Part shown: piece by piece, positions 35,036 through 44,167 of the stretch
Layout of the letters: each line of letters begins with the position of its first letter
Position numbering within the stretch: the stretch's first letter is position 1
The notes under the pieces: model-generated
Database searches by the model: none
The model's input: only the letters and a program-made list of their open reading frames with translations
Told to the model about the DNA's origin: nothing
Translations under genes and position numbers: made by a program
Source of the DNA: Actinomycetota bacterium
GTDB taxonomy: Bacteria; Actinomycetota; Acidimicrobiia; IMCC26256; PALSA-610
DNA length: 64,000 bases
NCBI GenBank assembly: GCA_005779395.1
Contig: SXJP01000017.1
Coordinates: forward strand, 1-64,000
Direction: 5' to 3'

Positions 35036-36469
35036 GTGACCAAGGCATCGATCAAGCTCGACGATGGTGGCATGCGGCGAGTTGCAGGCTCGCCAGAGCG
35101 CCAGTTAGGCATAGTTGTTGGAATCGCGTTCCTTGTACGCCTCGCGTGGGTATTTCACGCCCACAGAAACGCGGCGGTAGGTGACCCCTACGCCTACCAG
35201 TGGTTAGGCAACAGATTGTCATGCGGTTATGGCTACGAGAACCATGCAGCTTTCTTGGAGAACCAAGCAAAACTCATCGCTAGTGGTGGGGCTGTCGATC
35301 GCATCACCGATTGCGACACCACAGGCCCTCTACCGCCTACGGCTTTCTACGCAATTGGCTACCCACTATTTCTCGCGATGTTGTTCGCGTCGGCTCGTCT
35401 GATCGGTGTCGGTTCAGAAAACCAGGACCTCGTTTTCGGCTTCGCTCATGTGCTCTTAGGGGCGATGACCGTCTACCTCGTCGCCAGAATCGCTCAGCGG
35501 CTATTCACGCCAACCGTCGCTATCGCCGCAGCGGTCATTGTCGCATTTTGGCCGAGCCTCATCATGATGACAGCGACGGCCCACCTCGAGACGCTCTATC
35601 TTTTCCTGCTCGTTTTCGCCGTCCACATCTTGTTGCCACCACTCGACAAGAGGTTTGAACTCAAAAGATCACGGCTCGTCGCGGGCGCCGTCGTGCTCGG
35701 TATCGCCGCACAGGTCAGGCCCTTGGTATTTCTTGTACTCCCCGCGATATTGATCGCCTTTCGCCACAAACCACAATCGTGGAGAAACGCTCTCGGACAC
35801 ACTCTTCTAGTCGCGTTGGTGATGGCGGCCGTAGTGGCGCCGTGGACTATTCGCAACGCGATCACTATGCCTGGCTTTGTCGCTATGACCACGGGTAGCG
35901 GCGATGCACTTTGCATCTCGCGCCATGTCGATGCGTCACCGAAGTTTCAGTTCAATTCCCCTGGATGCCTACACGACATCCCCGGAGCAGAATGGGATGT
36001 TGTCGAGGTCGAAAAGAACAAAGAGAACACGAGTCGGGCGATCTCATGGGTGATCCACCACCCGATCGCGGAAGTCGAGATGTGGTTTCGGCGGGGTTAC
36101 TACGCACTGCGTGATGACCACGAAGCCCGACTGGCGCTCGAAGCGCCCGGCTCCCCCGCCCTCTGGAGCAAAGGCGTCGGCGGCGCAGTCGACAGAGTGG
36201 CAGACGGTTGGTATTTCGCCGTCTTGATTCTCGCAGCGATTGGCGTGAAAAGTTTCGTTCGCGATGGGCGCGGCGGCACACGCCTTATTCTTGGTTTTGC
36301 CGCTGCAGGCTTGGTTGTGCCTTTCCTTTTGTTCGGCGACCCTCGCTACAAGGTCCCGATGTTTCCGTTCGTCGCAATAATTGCCGCTATCGGGATCGAT
36401 TGCATCCGGTCACAGCGCGACACTGTCGCTCCGATCACTTCCGACCCGGGTGAAATGAACATTCGATGA
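35036..36469 (+). CDS. GT-C membrane glycosyltransferase (GT39-like)
   Basis: A 477-residue polytopic protein of the ArnT/PMT-like GT-C class, using a polyprenyl-phosphate sugar on the outer face. The first helix LGIVVGIAFLVRLAWVFHA is followed by a periplasmic loop with the acidic GDPYAYQWLGNRLSCGYG and the motif TGPLPPTAFYAIGYP. About nine further helices, the mid-loop CISRH with a second Cys 18 residues on, and a late GDPRYKVPMFPF close it. GTG at 35036 with GAAGG eight bases upstream; ATG at 35072 is the alternative. Its stop overlaps the next start by four bases. One of four paralogues in this cluster. Confidence 0.85.
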   Translation: MTKASIKLDDGGMRRVAGSPERQLGIVVGIAFLVRLAWVFHAHRNAAVGDPYAYQWLGNRLSCGYGYENHAAFLENQAKLIASGGAVDRITDCDTTGPLPPTAFYAIGYPLFLAMLFASARLIGVGSENQDLVFGFAHVLLGAMTVYLVARIAQRLFTPTVAIAAAVIVAFWPSLIMMTATAHLETLYLFLLVFAVHILLPPLDKRFELKRSRLVAGAVVLGIAAQVRPLVFLVLPAILIAFRHKPQSWRNALGHTLLVALVMAAVVAPWTIRNAITMPGFVAMTTGSGDALCISRHVDASPKFQFNSPGCLHDIPGAEWDVVEVEKNKENTSRAISWVIHHPIAEVEMWFRRGYYALRDDHEARLALEAPGSPALWSKGVGGAVDRVADGWYFAVLILAAIGVKSFVRDGRGGTRLILGFAAAGLVVPFLLFGDPRYKVPMFPFVAIIAAIGIDCIRSQRDTVAPITSDPGEMNIR

Positions 36470-37752
36470 AACAGCGCGACTTGTCGGAGGCACTCTCATT
36501 AGTAGTACCGATGTACAACGAATCGCGCCGAGCCACAAAGACTGTCCCCGAACTAGTCGAATTCGTGGCCGGTCTGCCAATGGGGAGCGAACTCCTCTTT
36601 GTCGATGACGGCAGCACAGATGACACACCGCTGGTAGTCGAAACGATGCTCTCTGATCTCGACGCGACACATGCACGCGTGATCCGTTGTCGCCACGCTG
36701 GCAAAGGTGCCGCGGTCCGCGCTGGTCTCTCGCAGAGCGTCGCACCGCTTCGTGGTTTTTGCGACATCGATCTCGCAACTCCGCTTGACTCGTTGCGCGC
36801 GATTGCATCGGTCGCTGAATCTTCGCGAGTCCTTGCGATCGGATCGCGAGACGTGATCGGCGCTCGCGTGACCCGACATGAATCGAAGTTGCGCGAACTC
36901 TTAGGTCGCACCTACAACCGCACCGTTCAAGCCTTGGTAACACCTGGCTTGCTCGACACTCAATGCGGAGCCAAGGTCGCACTACGCGAAGTTTGGGACC
37001 TGCTGCTGCGCGATTCACACGAAGACGGCTTCGCATGGGACGTAGAAATTTGTGCGCTCGCCGATGCAACAAACATCGAGGTCATTGAGGTGCCAGTCGA
37101 GTGGGCACACGACTCGGACTCCGGCGTGAACGTGCTGACCGATGGCATCAAGATGCTTGCTGCGCTACCTCGTATCCGCAGGCGTGCTCGTACCCTCGCT
37201 TATTCAAAACGAACTGACCGCGGGATGCCAGCATGGCAGGCGCGCACGAACGCTTCGCTAGTCGTCGGACTATTGCGCACCTTCGCCTCAACCGAAGGGC
37301 TATTGATTGAGGTCTGCCCATCGAACGAGTCTTTCGCAGCGCGCATCGGCTGGAACCCACGGCAATTGCTCAGTTTCGAACCGACAGACCTCGCTCTACA
37401 CCTCGAACAATCAGACGTCAGAGCATCTGCATTATTTATCCATGGACTGACCCTCGAACCTGACACCTTCGGCTTGGCCGCATCTGCACTCCTTCCAGAC
37501 GGACTACTAATAGCCGAATCGCGCAACGCGCCGAGCAGACTCGCGATTGACGGATTGAGCACAGCAGGCTTCGCTCCAAAAATGTCGACGTGCGCGTTCA
37601 GTTGGTGTTCTGAAGGGGAGTACACAACTGGCGCAGGGCGAGGTTCACTCCTGCTCGGAGCTATCGAGCGAATCGTCATAACTCGGTTACGAATGAGACT
37701 GCCGCGTGGTGCAGTCAAAGTAATGGTCGCCCGTAGACTAAGGAACACATGA
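36466..37752 (+). CDS. GT2 glycosyltransferase fused to a methyltransferase-like domain
   Basis: A 428-residue protein in two parts. Residues 1-245 are a dolichol-phosphate-mannose-synthase-like GT2 domain: LSLVVPMYNES, LLFVDDGSTDDT, KGAAVRAGLS, and DIDLATP in the metal-site position where many relatives have DADLQ. Residues 250-428 look like a worn class I methyltransferase: LLIEVCPSNESFAARIGW replaces the glycine-rich SAM loop and ALLPDGLLIAES resembles the post-motif strand. The SAM loop has lost its glycines, so that half is probably structural or regulatory. The ATG overlaps the preceding stop (ATGA) and the next gene overlaps its end likewise. Confidence 0.8.
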   Translation: MKQRDLSEALSLVVPMYNESRRATKTVPELVEFVAGLPMGSELLFVDDGSTDDTPLVVETMLSDLDATHARVIRCRHAGKGAAVRAGLSQSVAPLRGFCDIDLATPLDSLRAIASVAESSRVLAIGSRDVIGARVTRHESKLRELLGRTYNRTVQALVTPGLLDTQCGAKVALREVWDLLLRDSHEDGFAWDVEICALADATNIEVIEVPVEWAHDSDSGVNVLTDGIKMLAALPRIRRRARTLAYSKRTDRGMPAWQARTNASLVVGLLRTFASTEGLLIEVCPSNESFAARIGWNPRQLLSFEPTDLALHLEQSDVRASALFIHGLTLEPDTFGLAASALLPDGLLIAESRNAPSRLAIDGLSTAGFAPKMSTCAFSWCSEGEYTTGAGRGSLLLGAIERIVITRLRMRLPRGAVKVMVARRLRNT

Positions 37753-38549
37753 AGCTCACAGGAGAGCGCCCGATGGAGGGCTCGACGCCAGACTCGTTGC
37801 TAGCTCTGCACGATGCTGGCTATCGCGAAGTGCTGAGCCGACTCGCCGACGGCATCGTTGTCGATGTCGGCTGCGGTGTTGGCGCGCAGACCAAAAGGCT
37901 CGCAGCATCTAATCGAATTGTGATCGGCGTGGACTACTCAGCGCAAACCGCCATCGATGCCGGCCATAACTTCGCATCAAAAGAATTGGCGTTCGCCTCC
38001 ATGGATGGCAGCCATCTAGGTATACGCGCCGGTTCTGTAGACGCAATTGTGTCATCCCATATCATCGAACATTTCGTGAACCCAGAGCGCCATGTCGCTG
38101 AACTCGCGAGGGTGCTCAACGACGACGGCCAAGCATTTGTGATCACGCCGAATGCGCCAGCAGACTTCGAAAACCCGTTTCACGTATACCTGTGCGACCC
38201 AGCCCAACTCATTTCAATATTGCGACTTTTCTTTGACGAAGTCGAACTCATTGGCCTCGAAGGCGACGATGTACTACGTGCTGACTTTGCGCAGCGCAGA
38301 TCGGCTGGCGAACGCCTGCTCAAGCTCGATCCCTTCAAACTTCGCAACAAGATCGGCAGACGTGCGTACGTTTGGGCATACGAGAATGCGTTGCCACGGG
38401 TCTACGCGATGATGGGTTCGGACAAGAGTGGCGTCGGCTCAGGGTTAGACGAGAGCCACTTCTTTGCCACCGAACAGATCTCAGAAACAACGCCAGTGCT
38501 CTTCGCAATAGCGCGCAAACCGCGTCGCTTCTCGAGGGACGCAAGGTAA
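37749..38549 (+). CDS. SAM-dependent methyltransferase
   Basis: A 266-residue class I methyltransferase. Motif I VVDVGCGVGAQ (37-47), the acidic end of strand 2 in VIGVDYSAQ, then SVDAIVSSHIIEHFVNPERHVAEL (motif IV region, Methyltransf_11 type) and LNDDGQAFVITPN. The opening LTGERPMEGSTPDSL resembles methyltransferases of polysaccharide clusters. ATGA overlap with the preceding GT2 fusion protein whose C-terminal half looks like a degenerate relative. Probably O-methylates a sugar, but the acceptor is unknown. Confidence 0.88.
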   Translation: MKLTGERPMEGSTPDSLLALHDAGYREVLSRLADGIVVDVGCGVGAQTKRLAASNRIVIGVDYSAQTAIDAGHNFASKELAFASMDGSHLGIRAGSVDAIVSSHIIEHFVNPERHVAELARVLNDDGQAFVITPNAPADFENPFHVYLCDPAQLISILRLFFDEVELIGLEGDDVLRADFAQRRSAGERLLKLDPFKLRNKIGRRAYVWAYENALPRVYAMMGSDKSGVGSGLDESHFFATEQISETTPVLFAIARKPRRFSRDAR

Positions 38550-38551
38550 TC

Positions 38552-39457
38552 GTGGTCGACCCGCGTGATCACGCCGCGACGGCATCCTTCTTGCACCACG
38601 AGTTCGCAAGCCAGAAGTTCGCAGACGTCAGATACCTAAATTGGTTCTACGACAACAGTCCTAACGGTGCCGCGATTAACGGCACCGAAGACGATGACCA
38701 CGGGCGACTCGCCAACTACTCCCTCGTTCCGCAACGTTGGCGCAACGGGACTACTACGGCACAGCTCGGCATTACCGTCGATGCGTGTGTCCGCGCTGGA
38801 GCGCAACGCGGCGGAGTATTTAGTGGACTCGCCGAACGCGTATTCGCTGAGTCATTCGAAGTCGGTATCGAAGGAACGCTCACCATCGCTAACGCAAATT
38901 CCACTCCCGCATTTGTAAACAAACTCGGCTTCTCGAAACTCAATAGCCTGCCAGTCGTCCTGATTCCAGCCTTCCGACTGACCCTCGGAGTAGCACACGT
39001 GGATATTGACGATGTATCCATTGATGCGCTCGCATCTGATTGCGCGAAGAGAACGAGTGTCGGCTGGATCCACGATTGGGATGCCGCGGCGCTCCGCTGG
39101 CGGCTGGCTAGCCCAGCCAACGACTATGTGCTACACCGCGACAATGACGTTTGGTGCGTCAGCACAAGGAGTACTTTCGCTCGTTGGCCGATTGCGGTAA
39201 TTCTGGCGCTCGTACCACGCGAGGGAAGGCGCGCCCTCTCCGCCGCTGCTGTAATCGCGAGAGCATGCCGTCACCATCGTGCACCGCTAGCAATTCACGC
39301 CGGCATTAACAGTGACGTCATCGTTCGTGGCCTACCGATACCACGCCCTTTCTTGCCATCGCCGCTGAATCTGCTCGTCCGCGGATTTGGTTCTCGCACA
39401 AATGCGAGTCTCACTGACGTTGGGACTTACGAGTTCCTCGATACGGACCACTTCTAG
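38552..39457 (+). CDS. GNAT-like acyltransferase of the glycan cluster
   Basis: A 301-residue protein with a GNAT-like pattern: ATASFLHHEFASQKFADVRYLNWFYDNSPNG is the kind of N-terminus seen in sugar or lipid-linked N-acyltransferases, and TPAFVNKLGFSKLN fits the final GNAT helix and strand. A second half (about 160-301) has no domain that I recognise. The GTG at 38552 is chosen because it comes two bases after the methyltransferase stop with AAGG upstream; a longer frame would run inside the methyltransferase gene. Likely transfers an acyl group to a sugar amine or lipid-linked glycan, but this is inferred. Confidence 0.65.
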   Translation: MVDPRDHAATASFLHHEFASQKFADVRYLNWFYDNSPNGAAINGTEDDDHGRLANYSLVPQRWRNGTTTAQLGITVDACVRAGAQRGGVFSGLAERVFAESFEVGIEGTLTIANANSTPAFVNKLGFSKLNSLPVVLIPAFRLTLGVAHVDIDDVSIDALASDCAKRTSVGWIHDWDAAALRWRLASPANDYVLHRDNDVWCVSTRSTFARWPIAVILALVPREGRRALSAAAVIARACRHHRAPLAIHAGINSDVIVRGLPIPRPFLPSPLNLLVRGFGSRTNASLTDVGTYEFLDTDHF

Positions 39458-39465
39458 CTCGCCGC

Positions 39466-40296
39466 GTGCGAGTATGTGCCGTGGCAGAGATCACATTCAC
39501 GCTCGACCTTGAGCATCACTGGTATTCACTCGATCCCGATCGTTTCGTTGGAGCATCCGAGGCGATACTCGCCATGACTCAGCGGCTTGGCGTGAGAGGC
39601 ACCGTGTTCGTACTGGGAGAGGTTGCCGGTTCTCATCCAGATCTGGTTCGAGCGTTCGCTTCGGCTGGTCATGAAATCGCGTTACACGGGTTCTCTCATA
39701 CTCCATTGCCCGAACTGACGGAGCAACAGGTACGTACTGACATCACCCGCGGCAAGGAAATTGTCGAGGAGACAATCAACCAACGCGTTGTTGGATATCG
39801 GGCCCCGTATTTTTCACTGACAACGCTGAGCCGCGCAACGGTCGCGACATTGGCAGAACTCGGATTTACCTATTCGTCAAGCGTGTTGCCTGTGGCCAAC
39901 CCACAATTCGGTTGGCCACAGTCCCCTGCAGCGCCGTATGTATGGCCCGAAGGAATCACAGAACTTCCCGTACCCGTGTTGCAGGTTCGCAACGTCGGGA
40001 TCCCGTTTCTCGGTGGCACATACCTTCGCGTGCTGCCAAAGGCACTCATACGCGCTGGCATCAGGCGCGGTCGCCGCGACCAAGTGCTGTGGACCTACTG
40101 CCATCCTTACGATGTAGATGCCGCCGAGCCATTTTTTAGTATCCCGAGGCTCGGGTACGTGCAAAGCCGATTGTTGTGGCTACGTCGCGGCGCCATGTTG
40201 CAACGCCTAGAAGAGCTTGTGCGAAAAAACGTCGCGCCGCCGCTAGACGAGCGGGTCGCAGCAGGCATTGCAGGTCTAGTTGCATCTCCAGCATGA
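39466..40296 (+). CDS. polysaccharide deacetylase (NodB-fold)
   Basis: A 276-residue carbohydrate esterase 4-type deacetylase. The metal-site Asp is D14 in ITFTLDLEHHW, the His pair is H74 and H78 in ALHGFSHTP, and the catalytic-arm RAP is in YRAPYFS (112-116). The pattern FTLDLEHHW resembles the TVDVEDW start of exopolysaccharide-associated deacetylases. GTG at 39466 is the longest start; GTG at 39481, giving MAEITFTLD, is equally possible and neither has a good ribosome site. No signal peptide, so it may act on a cytoplasmic lipid-linked sugar. It overlaps the next gene by four bases (ATGA). Confidence 0.86.
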   Translation: MRVCAVAEITFTLDLEHHWYSLDPDRFVGASEAILAMTQRLGVRGTVFVLGEVAGSHPDLVRAFASAGHEIALHGFSHTPLPELTEQQVRTDITRGKEIVEETINQRVVGYRAPYFSLTTLSRATVATLAELGFTYSSSVLPVANPQFGWPQSPAAPYVWPEGITELPVPVLQVRNVGIPFLGGTYLRVLPKALIRAGIRRGRRDQVLWTYCHPYDVDAAEPFFSIPRLGYVQSRLLWLRRGAMLQRLEELVRKNVAPPLDERVAAGIAGLVASPA

Positions 40297-41681
40297 AGTT
40301 CCGAATTGACCGCCTACTACTGATGGCAATCTTGCTGGTCGGTGTTGGCCAGCTCACGTTCACAATCGTCGTAGACCCGCACGTTCGCTGTTCGACGACC
40401 CCCGAGATCGCGTCGGCACTCGCGAATGAAGGGCTACCTGCCAAGGAACAATGTCTTTCTGATGCAACTGCGTACCACCTGTTAGCAGCCGAACTCAGCG
40501 ACACTGGTCGGTACGAACGCCCATTCGACCGCATTCTCTTGAGAGAACATCGCCCTACGGCCGAATACCCACCACTGTTCCCTTTCGCTCTTTCGCTAGT
40601 GCATCGAGCTGGCATCAACTCTGTCGATGGCGCGCAGGCCGTAATCGGGACATTGAACGCGATGCTTACGGCACTAGCAGTCTGTCTCATCGCTAGGACT
40701 GTCGGGCTGGGTCGCTGGCTGCAAGCAACAGCAATCCTCATAGTCGGATTCCAACCACTGTTACTTCAAGCGCACGCGCTGTTGATGACTGACTCGATGT
40801 TCCTCATGATTGCGACGTTCGTGGCACTCCTGGCCATCAACGCCGCTAGACGACCCGGTTTCATGTCCGCTGCACGCCTCGGCATCGCCCTCGGGGCCGC
40901 AGCTCTCACGCGCGGCGAAGGGCTTCTGTGGATTCCGATACTGGCCACGTTCCTTGGGATCGCGATTGCCCGGCCGTTCTCGGTCGCGAGGCGCATCGCC
41001 ATCGGGGCAGCAGTACTGGTCTTCGCAGGGGCAGTACTGCTTCCTTGGACAGCACGCAACGCGGCGCGCTTCGATGCGCTGGTACCAGTATCTAACAATC
41101 TTGGCACCGTGCTGGACGGCGCAAATTGCGAACTGACCTACTACGGGCAAGGTATTGGGTCTTGGCGATCAACATTTTCGGCAGGCGCAATCGACCGAAC
41201 CACCGATTGCTTCGAAGGTTTCCATATTGAGGACAATGACTTCAATGAGATAAGAGCGACGACGGAGGCGCGCAGAGCCGGAACCAACTATGCGAAGAGC
41301 CATGCGCGACGGCTTCCTGTCGTCGGCGCTGCGCGCGTTGCCCGGACGTTTGGGGCATTTAACCCCGGACAGCAGATCAACCTCGAGGTTCTTGAAGGTC
41401 GCGATCACCTCTGGCAGACAGTCGGTACAGCGCTGTGGTGGATCACGATGCCACTCGCCATGGCAGGCCTAGCATTGATGTTTCGGCGCGATATGACTCT
41501 GTCGCTCATGCTGGCGGTCCCGTGGGTCGCAGTTGTCATTACCTCAGTTGCCACTTACGGAAACCAGCGCTTTCGGATTGGTCTCGACGCAGTTGCGATC
41601 GTGCTTGGCCTCCTTGCTGTACATGAACTGACTCAAACCCCCAGTGCCATAGAGCACACGGCGAGCCCGGCGGACTCGTAA
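40293..41681 (+). CDS. GT-C membrane glycosyltransferase (GT39-like)
   Basis: A 462-residue polytopic protein beginning MKFRIDRLLLMAILLVGVG, with an exterior loop carrying CLSDATAYHLLAAELSDTG and the motif PTAEYPPLFPFAL, the acidic-Y/H-PP pattern shared by the cluster's GT-C proteins. About ten helices follow, with a second exterior loop NCELTYYG and another Cys 27 residues later. It ends TYGNQRFRIGLDA. The ATG overlaps the deacetylase stop (ATGA); a longer frame inside the deacetylase is rejected. The stop TAA is directly followed, in the same phase, by the next GT2 gene. Confidence 0.85.
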   Translation: MKFRIDRLLLMAILLVGVGQLTFTIVVDPHVRCSTTPEIASALANEGLPAKEQCLSDATAYHLLAAELSDTGRYERPFDRILLREHRPTAEYPPLFPFALSLVHRAGINSVDGAQAVIGTLNAMLTALAVCLIARTVGLGRWLQATAILIVGFQPLLLQAHALLMTDSMFLMIATFVALLAINAARRPGFMSAARLGIALGAAALTRGEGLLWIPILATFLGIAIARPFSVARRIAIGAAVLVFAGAVLLPWTARNAARFDALVPVSNNLGTVLDGANCELTYYGQGIGSWRSTFSAGAIDRTTDCFEGFHIEDNDFNEIRATTEARRAGTNYAKSHARRLPVVGAARVARTFGAFNPGQQINLEVLEGRDHLWQTVGTALWWITMPLAMAGLALMFRRDMTLSLMLAVPWVAVVITSVATYGNQRFRIGLDAVAIVLGLLAVHELTQTPSAIEHTASPADS

Positions 41682-41690
41682 CATCTAGAT

Positions 41691-42413
41691 ATCCGCTCGC
41701 TAGCCGTAATCCCCGCGTTTAACGAAGAACTCAGCTTGCTCGCAACCTTGCGCGAGCTGGCTAAGTCCGCACCAACACTGGATGTCGTTGTTGTGGATGA
41801 TGGCTCGTCTGACTCGACCAGCGAAATCGCGTCGTGTGGCGGCGCTTCTGTTCTGCGACTCCCGTACAACCTCGGGGTCGGCGCGGCTGTTCGGACTGGG
41901 CTCCGATACGCCGTCGATTGCGACTACGACAGAGTCGTTATTGTCGATGCTGACGGCCAACACGATGCAGCGGGGATTGCATCTCTATTCGGCGTCCTTG
42001 ACTCCGGCGCAGACGTGGCGGTTGGCTCACGATTCGGTGTCGGGTCCCCAGACTACGAAGTCAGTGCTTTGCGACGCGCTGGCATGCGCACCCTCGCCAT
42101 GGTTGTCAACCGCATAACACGTCTTCGCCTCTCCGATGTGACTTCGGGTTTCAGAGCGTTCGACCGCAATGCCGTTGGCCTACTCGCAACCGAATACCCA
42201 GCGGAGTTTCTCGCCGACACGGTTGAGGTTCTGCTCAAGTGTCATGCTGCAGGCTTCTCCATCGTTGAAGTTCCTATCGCGATGCGACCCCGCTCCGAAG
42301 GAGTCGCATCGAGCCGAAGCTTCAAACTTGGGATGAACTACCTACGCCTGCTAATCGGTATCGGTAGCTGGGGCTGGAGGCGCTCTATGCGCAACCGAAA
42401 GGAAGCTCGTTGA
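41691..42413 (+). CDS. GT2 glycosyltransferase without a canonical start
   Basis: A GT2 enzyme of the polyprenyl-phosphate sugar synthase type: AVIPAFNEE, VVVVDDGSSDST, VGAAVRTGLR, IVDADGQHD (metal-binding DxD) and DVTSGFRAFDR. The problem is its start. The motif AVIPAFNEE is essential, yet between the upstream TAA (41679-41681) and this motif no ATG, GTG or TTG occurs in frame. The first is TTG at 41736, after the motif. ATC at 41691 is a possible rare start and is used here. Readthrough of the TAA or an indel or base error are alternatives. The 3' end overlaps the DUF2304 gene by four bases. Confidence 0.75.
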   Translation: MRSLAVIPAFNEELSLLATLRELAKSAPTLDVVVVDDGSSDSTSEIASCGGASVLRLPYNLGVGAAVRTGLRYAVDCDYDRVVIVDADGQHDAAGIASLFGVLDSGADVAVGSRFGVGSPDYEVSALRRAGMRTLAMVVNRITRLRLSDVTSGFRAFDRNAVGLLATEYPAEFLADTVEVLLKCHAAGFSIVEVPIAMRPRSEGVASSRSFKLGMNYLRLLIGIGSWGWRRSMRNRKEAR

Positions 42414-42778
42414 GTAGCAGGACTCACATCGTTGCAATAGTCGGAGCAATAATTTCTTTGTTAATTGTGTTTCGACTGTTGCGCCTTCAACAACTCCGAA
42501 GTAAATACGCCTTGTTGTGGTCCATAATCGCTGTCCTTCTCGTGCCACTCGCCTCATTTCCGTCCATACTCGAATGGACATCTGATCGGCTCGGAATAGA
42601 AGTCCCTTCGAATGCACTCTTATTTGCGGCGTGCGGCTTGCTCTTCGCGATTTCGGTTCATTTCTCATGGGAACTGTCGCGGCTCGAAATGCGTACGCGC
42701 ATTCTCGCCGAAGAAATTGCCTTGTTGCGCGCTCAAAGCGCCTCTGATTCAAACAGTTCGACGAACAACCAGCCCTAG
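42410..42778 (+). CDS. DUF2304 small membrane protein
   Basis: A 122-residue protein with three membrane helices (IVAIVGAIISLLIVFRLL, YALLWSIIAVLLVPLASFPS and LLFAACGLLFAISVHFSWEL) and a C-terminal coiled stretch LEMRTRILAEEIALLRAQS. The RSKYALLWSIIAVLLV pattern is the DUF2304 signature. DUF2304 genes habitually follow polyprenyl-phosphate GT2 genes, as here. The TTG start overlaps the GT2 stop by four bases (TTGA). Probably a membrane partner of that GT2. Confidence 0.85.
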   Translation: MSSRTHIVAIVGAIISLLIVFRLLRLQQLRSKYALLWSIIAVLLVPLASFPSILEWTSDRLGIEVPSNALLFAACGLLFAISVHFSWELSRLEMRTRILAEEIALLRAQSASDSNSSTNNQP

Positions 42779-42808
42779 ACCGCCGGAACTGCGGAGTAGA
42801 TTTCGACA

Positions 42809-44167
42809 GTGTCAGCCCGCAGATTTTGGTATTCGCTTGGCGCCATAACGTTTCTCGGCCTTGTCATCAGGGTTGTTTACATACTTCACTGGCGAACCGA
42901 TGCGCTCGCCGACGTTGTCGACCGCGTCAATGACTCTGCCTGGTACCACCGTGCATCTATCGCGCTTGCCGACGGCAAGGGTTTCATTAGCCCGTTCTTC
43001 TCTGCTCCTGGCCACGGTTATCAGTCGGCCGATCATCCTCCCGCCTACCTCTTGTTCCTCGCCTTTTTCTCGAAGCTTGGTTTCGACACAACTACTCAAC
43101 AGTTGCTCTTGACAGCCTCCCTAATAGGTACTCCAACCGTTTTGGTGAGCGGTCTCGCAGGTCGTGCAATGCACTCGGCTCGAGTCGGATTAATCACTGC
43201 AGGACTCGCGGCCGTCGCGCCGAACGTCTTCTCATGGGACGGCATGCTCTACTCAGAGTCCGCGGCGATACTTGGTGTGACGCTCACGATTTGGGTTTCG
43301 TACAGGTACTGGCGCAATCCATCGTTACGCGGAGCCATGTGGGTAGGAGCAGCGGCTGCACTCGCCACGATGAGCCGCGCCGAACTCGCCATGCTCTTTG
43401 TCGTGCTCGTATTGCCTCTAGTCTCGAGGCACGGCGAGCGCGGAGTCAAGCATGTAGCAAAACGGCTCGGTGCTGCCGCGGTAGCTGGCGTTGTCATCAT
43501 CGGACCGTGGGTTGGCTACAACCTCAGTCGTTTTGAGGACCCCGTCTATCTGTCCGTCGGCGCCGAGATCACGATGGCGAGCGCCACATGCGACGAGACC
43601 TACTACGGCGAGTTCCTCGGCTTTTGGCATCTCGAATGCGTTAGAAAAATTCGCGAGGACCTCAAGAGCGAGTTTCCTCCGACCGAAGTACATGTCGGCG
43701 ATACCGTTTACATGGTTCCACAACTCGATCAGTCCGAAGAAGCGCCATACTTTCGGCGCGCTGCCACCGACTACATCTCCGCACACATTTCACGTGTACC
43801 CAAAGTTCTCTTGGCGCGTTACGGCCGCGTTCTATATCTGTACCGACCTAACCATGTCGTCCTCGCCGACAACTATTTCGAGGGTCGCGACTTAGGTGTT
43901 GCGCAGGCTGGTCGCTGGAGCTTCTATGGTCTGGCGCTACTCGGAATTGCTGGTGCCGTCGCTTTGCGAAGGGCTCGCATCCCCCGCTATGTGCTCGCAG
44001 CAGCGTTCGTCACTGTGTTGGCAGCTGTGACACTGGCTTTCGGCAATCCGCGCTACAGGGCATCGTCTGAGACTGCTCTCTGCTTGTTCGCTGCAGTCGG
44101 TGCCTCAGCGGCCTACGACACGATGAAAACGCGATCACAACCGCGCTCAGAAGTGGGAGTGGTCTGA
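42809..44167 (+). CDS. GT-C membrane glycosyltransferase (GT39-like)
   Basis: A 452-residue polytopic protein. The first helix FLGLVIRVVYILHW leads into an exterior loop with DSAWYHRASIALADGKG and SADHPPAYLLFLAF, the HPP motif of this paralogue group. The second exterior loop holds TCDETYYG and a second Cys 16 residues on (HLECVRKI). It ends with AFGNPRYRASSETAL. GTG start after a 30-base gap. Its stop directly abuts the start of the acyltransferase gene; at 49651 the equivalent two domains form one protein. Confidence 0.85.
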   Translation: MSARRFWYSLGAITFLGLVIRVVYILHWRTDALADVVDRVNDSAWYHRASIALADGKGFISPFFSAPGHGYQSADHPPAYLLFLAFFSKLGFDTTTQQLLLTASLIGTPTVLVSGLAGRAMHSARVGLITAGLAAVAPNVFSWDGMLYSESAAILGVTLTIWVSYRYWRNPSLRGAMWVGAAAALATMSRAELAMLFVVLVLPLVSRHGERGVKHVAKRLGAAAVAGVVIIGPWVGYNLSRFEDPVYLSVGAEITMASATCDETYYGEFLGFWHLECVRKIREDLKSEFPPTEVHVGDTVYMVPQLDQSEEAPYFRRAATDYISAHISRVPKVLLARYGRVLYLYRPNHVVLADNYFEGRDLGVAQAGRWSFYGLALLGIAGAVALRRARIPRYVLAAAFVTVLAAVTLAFGNPRYRASSETALCLFAAVGASAAYDTMKTRSQPRSEVGVV

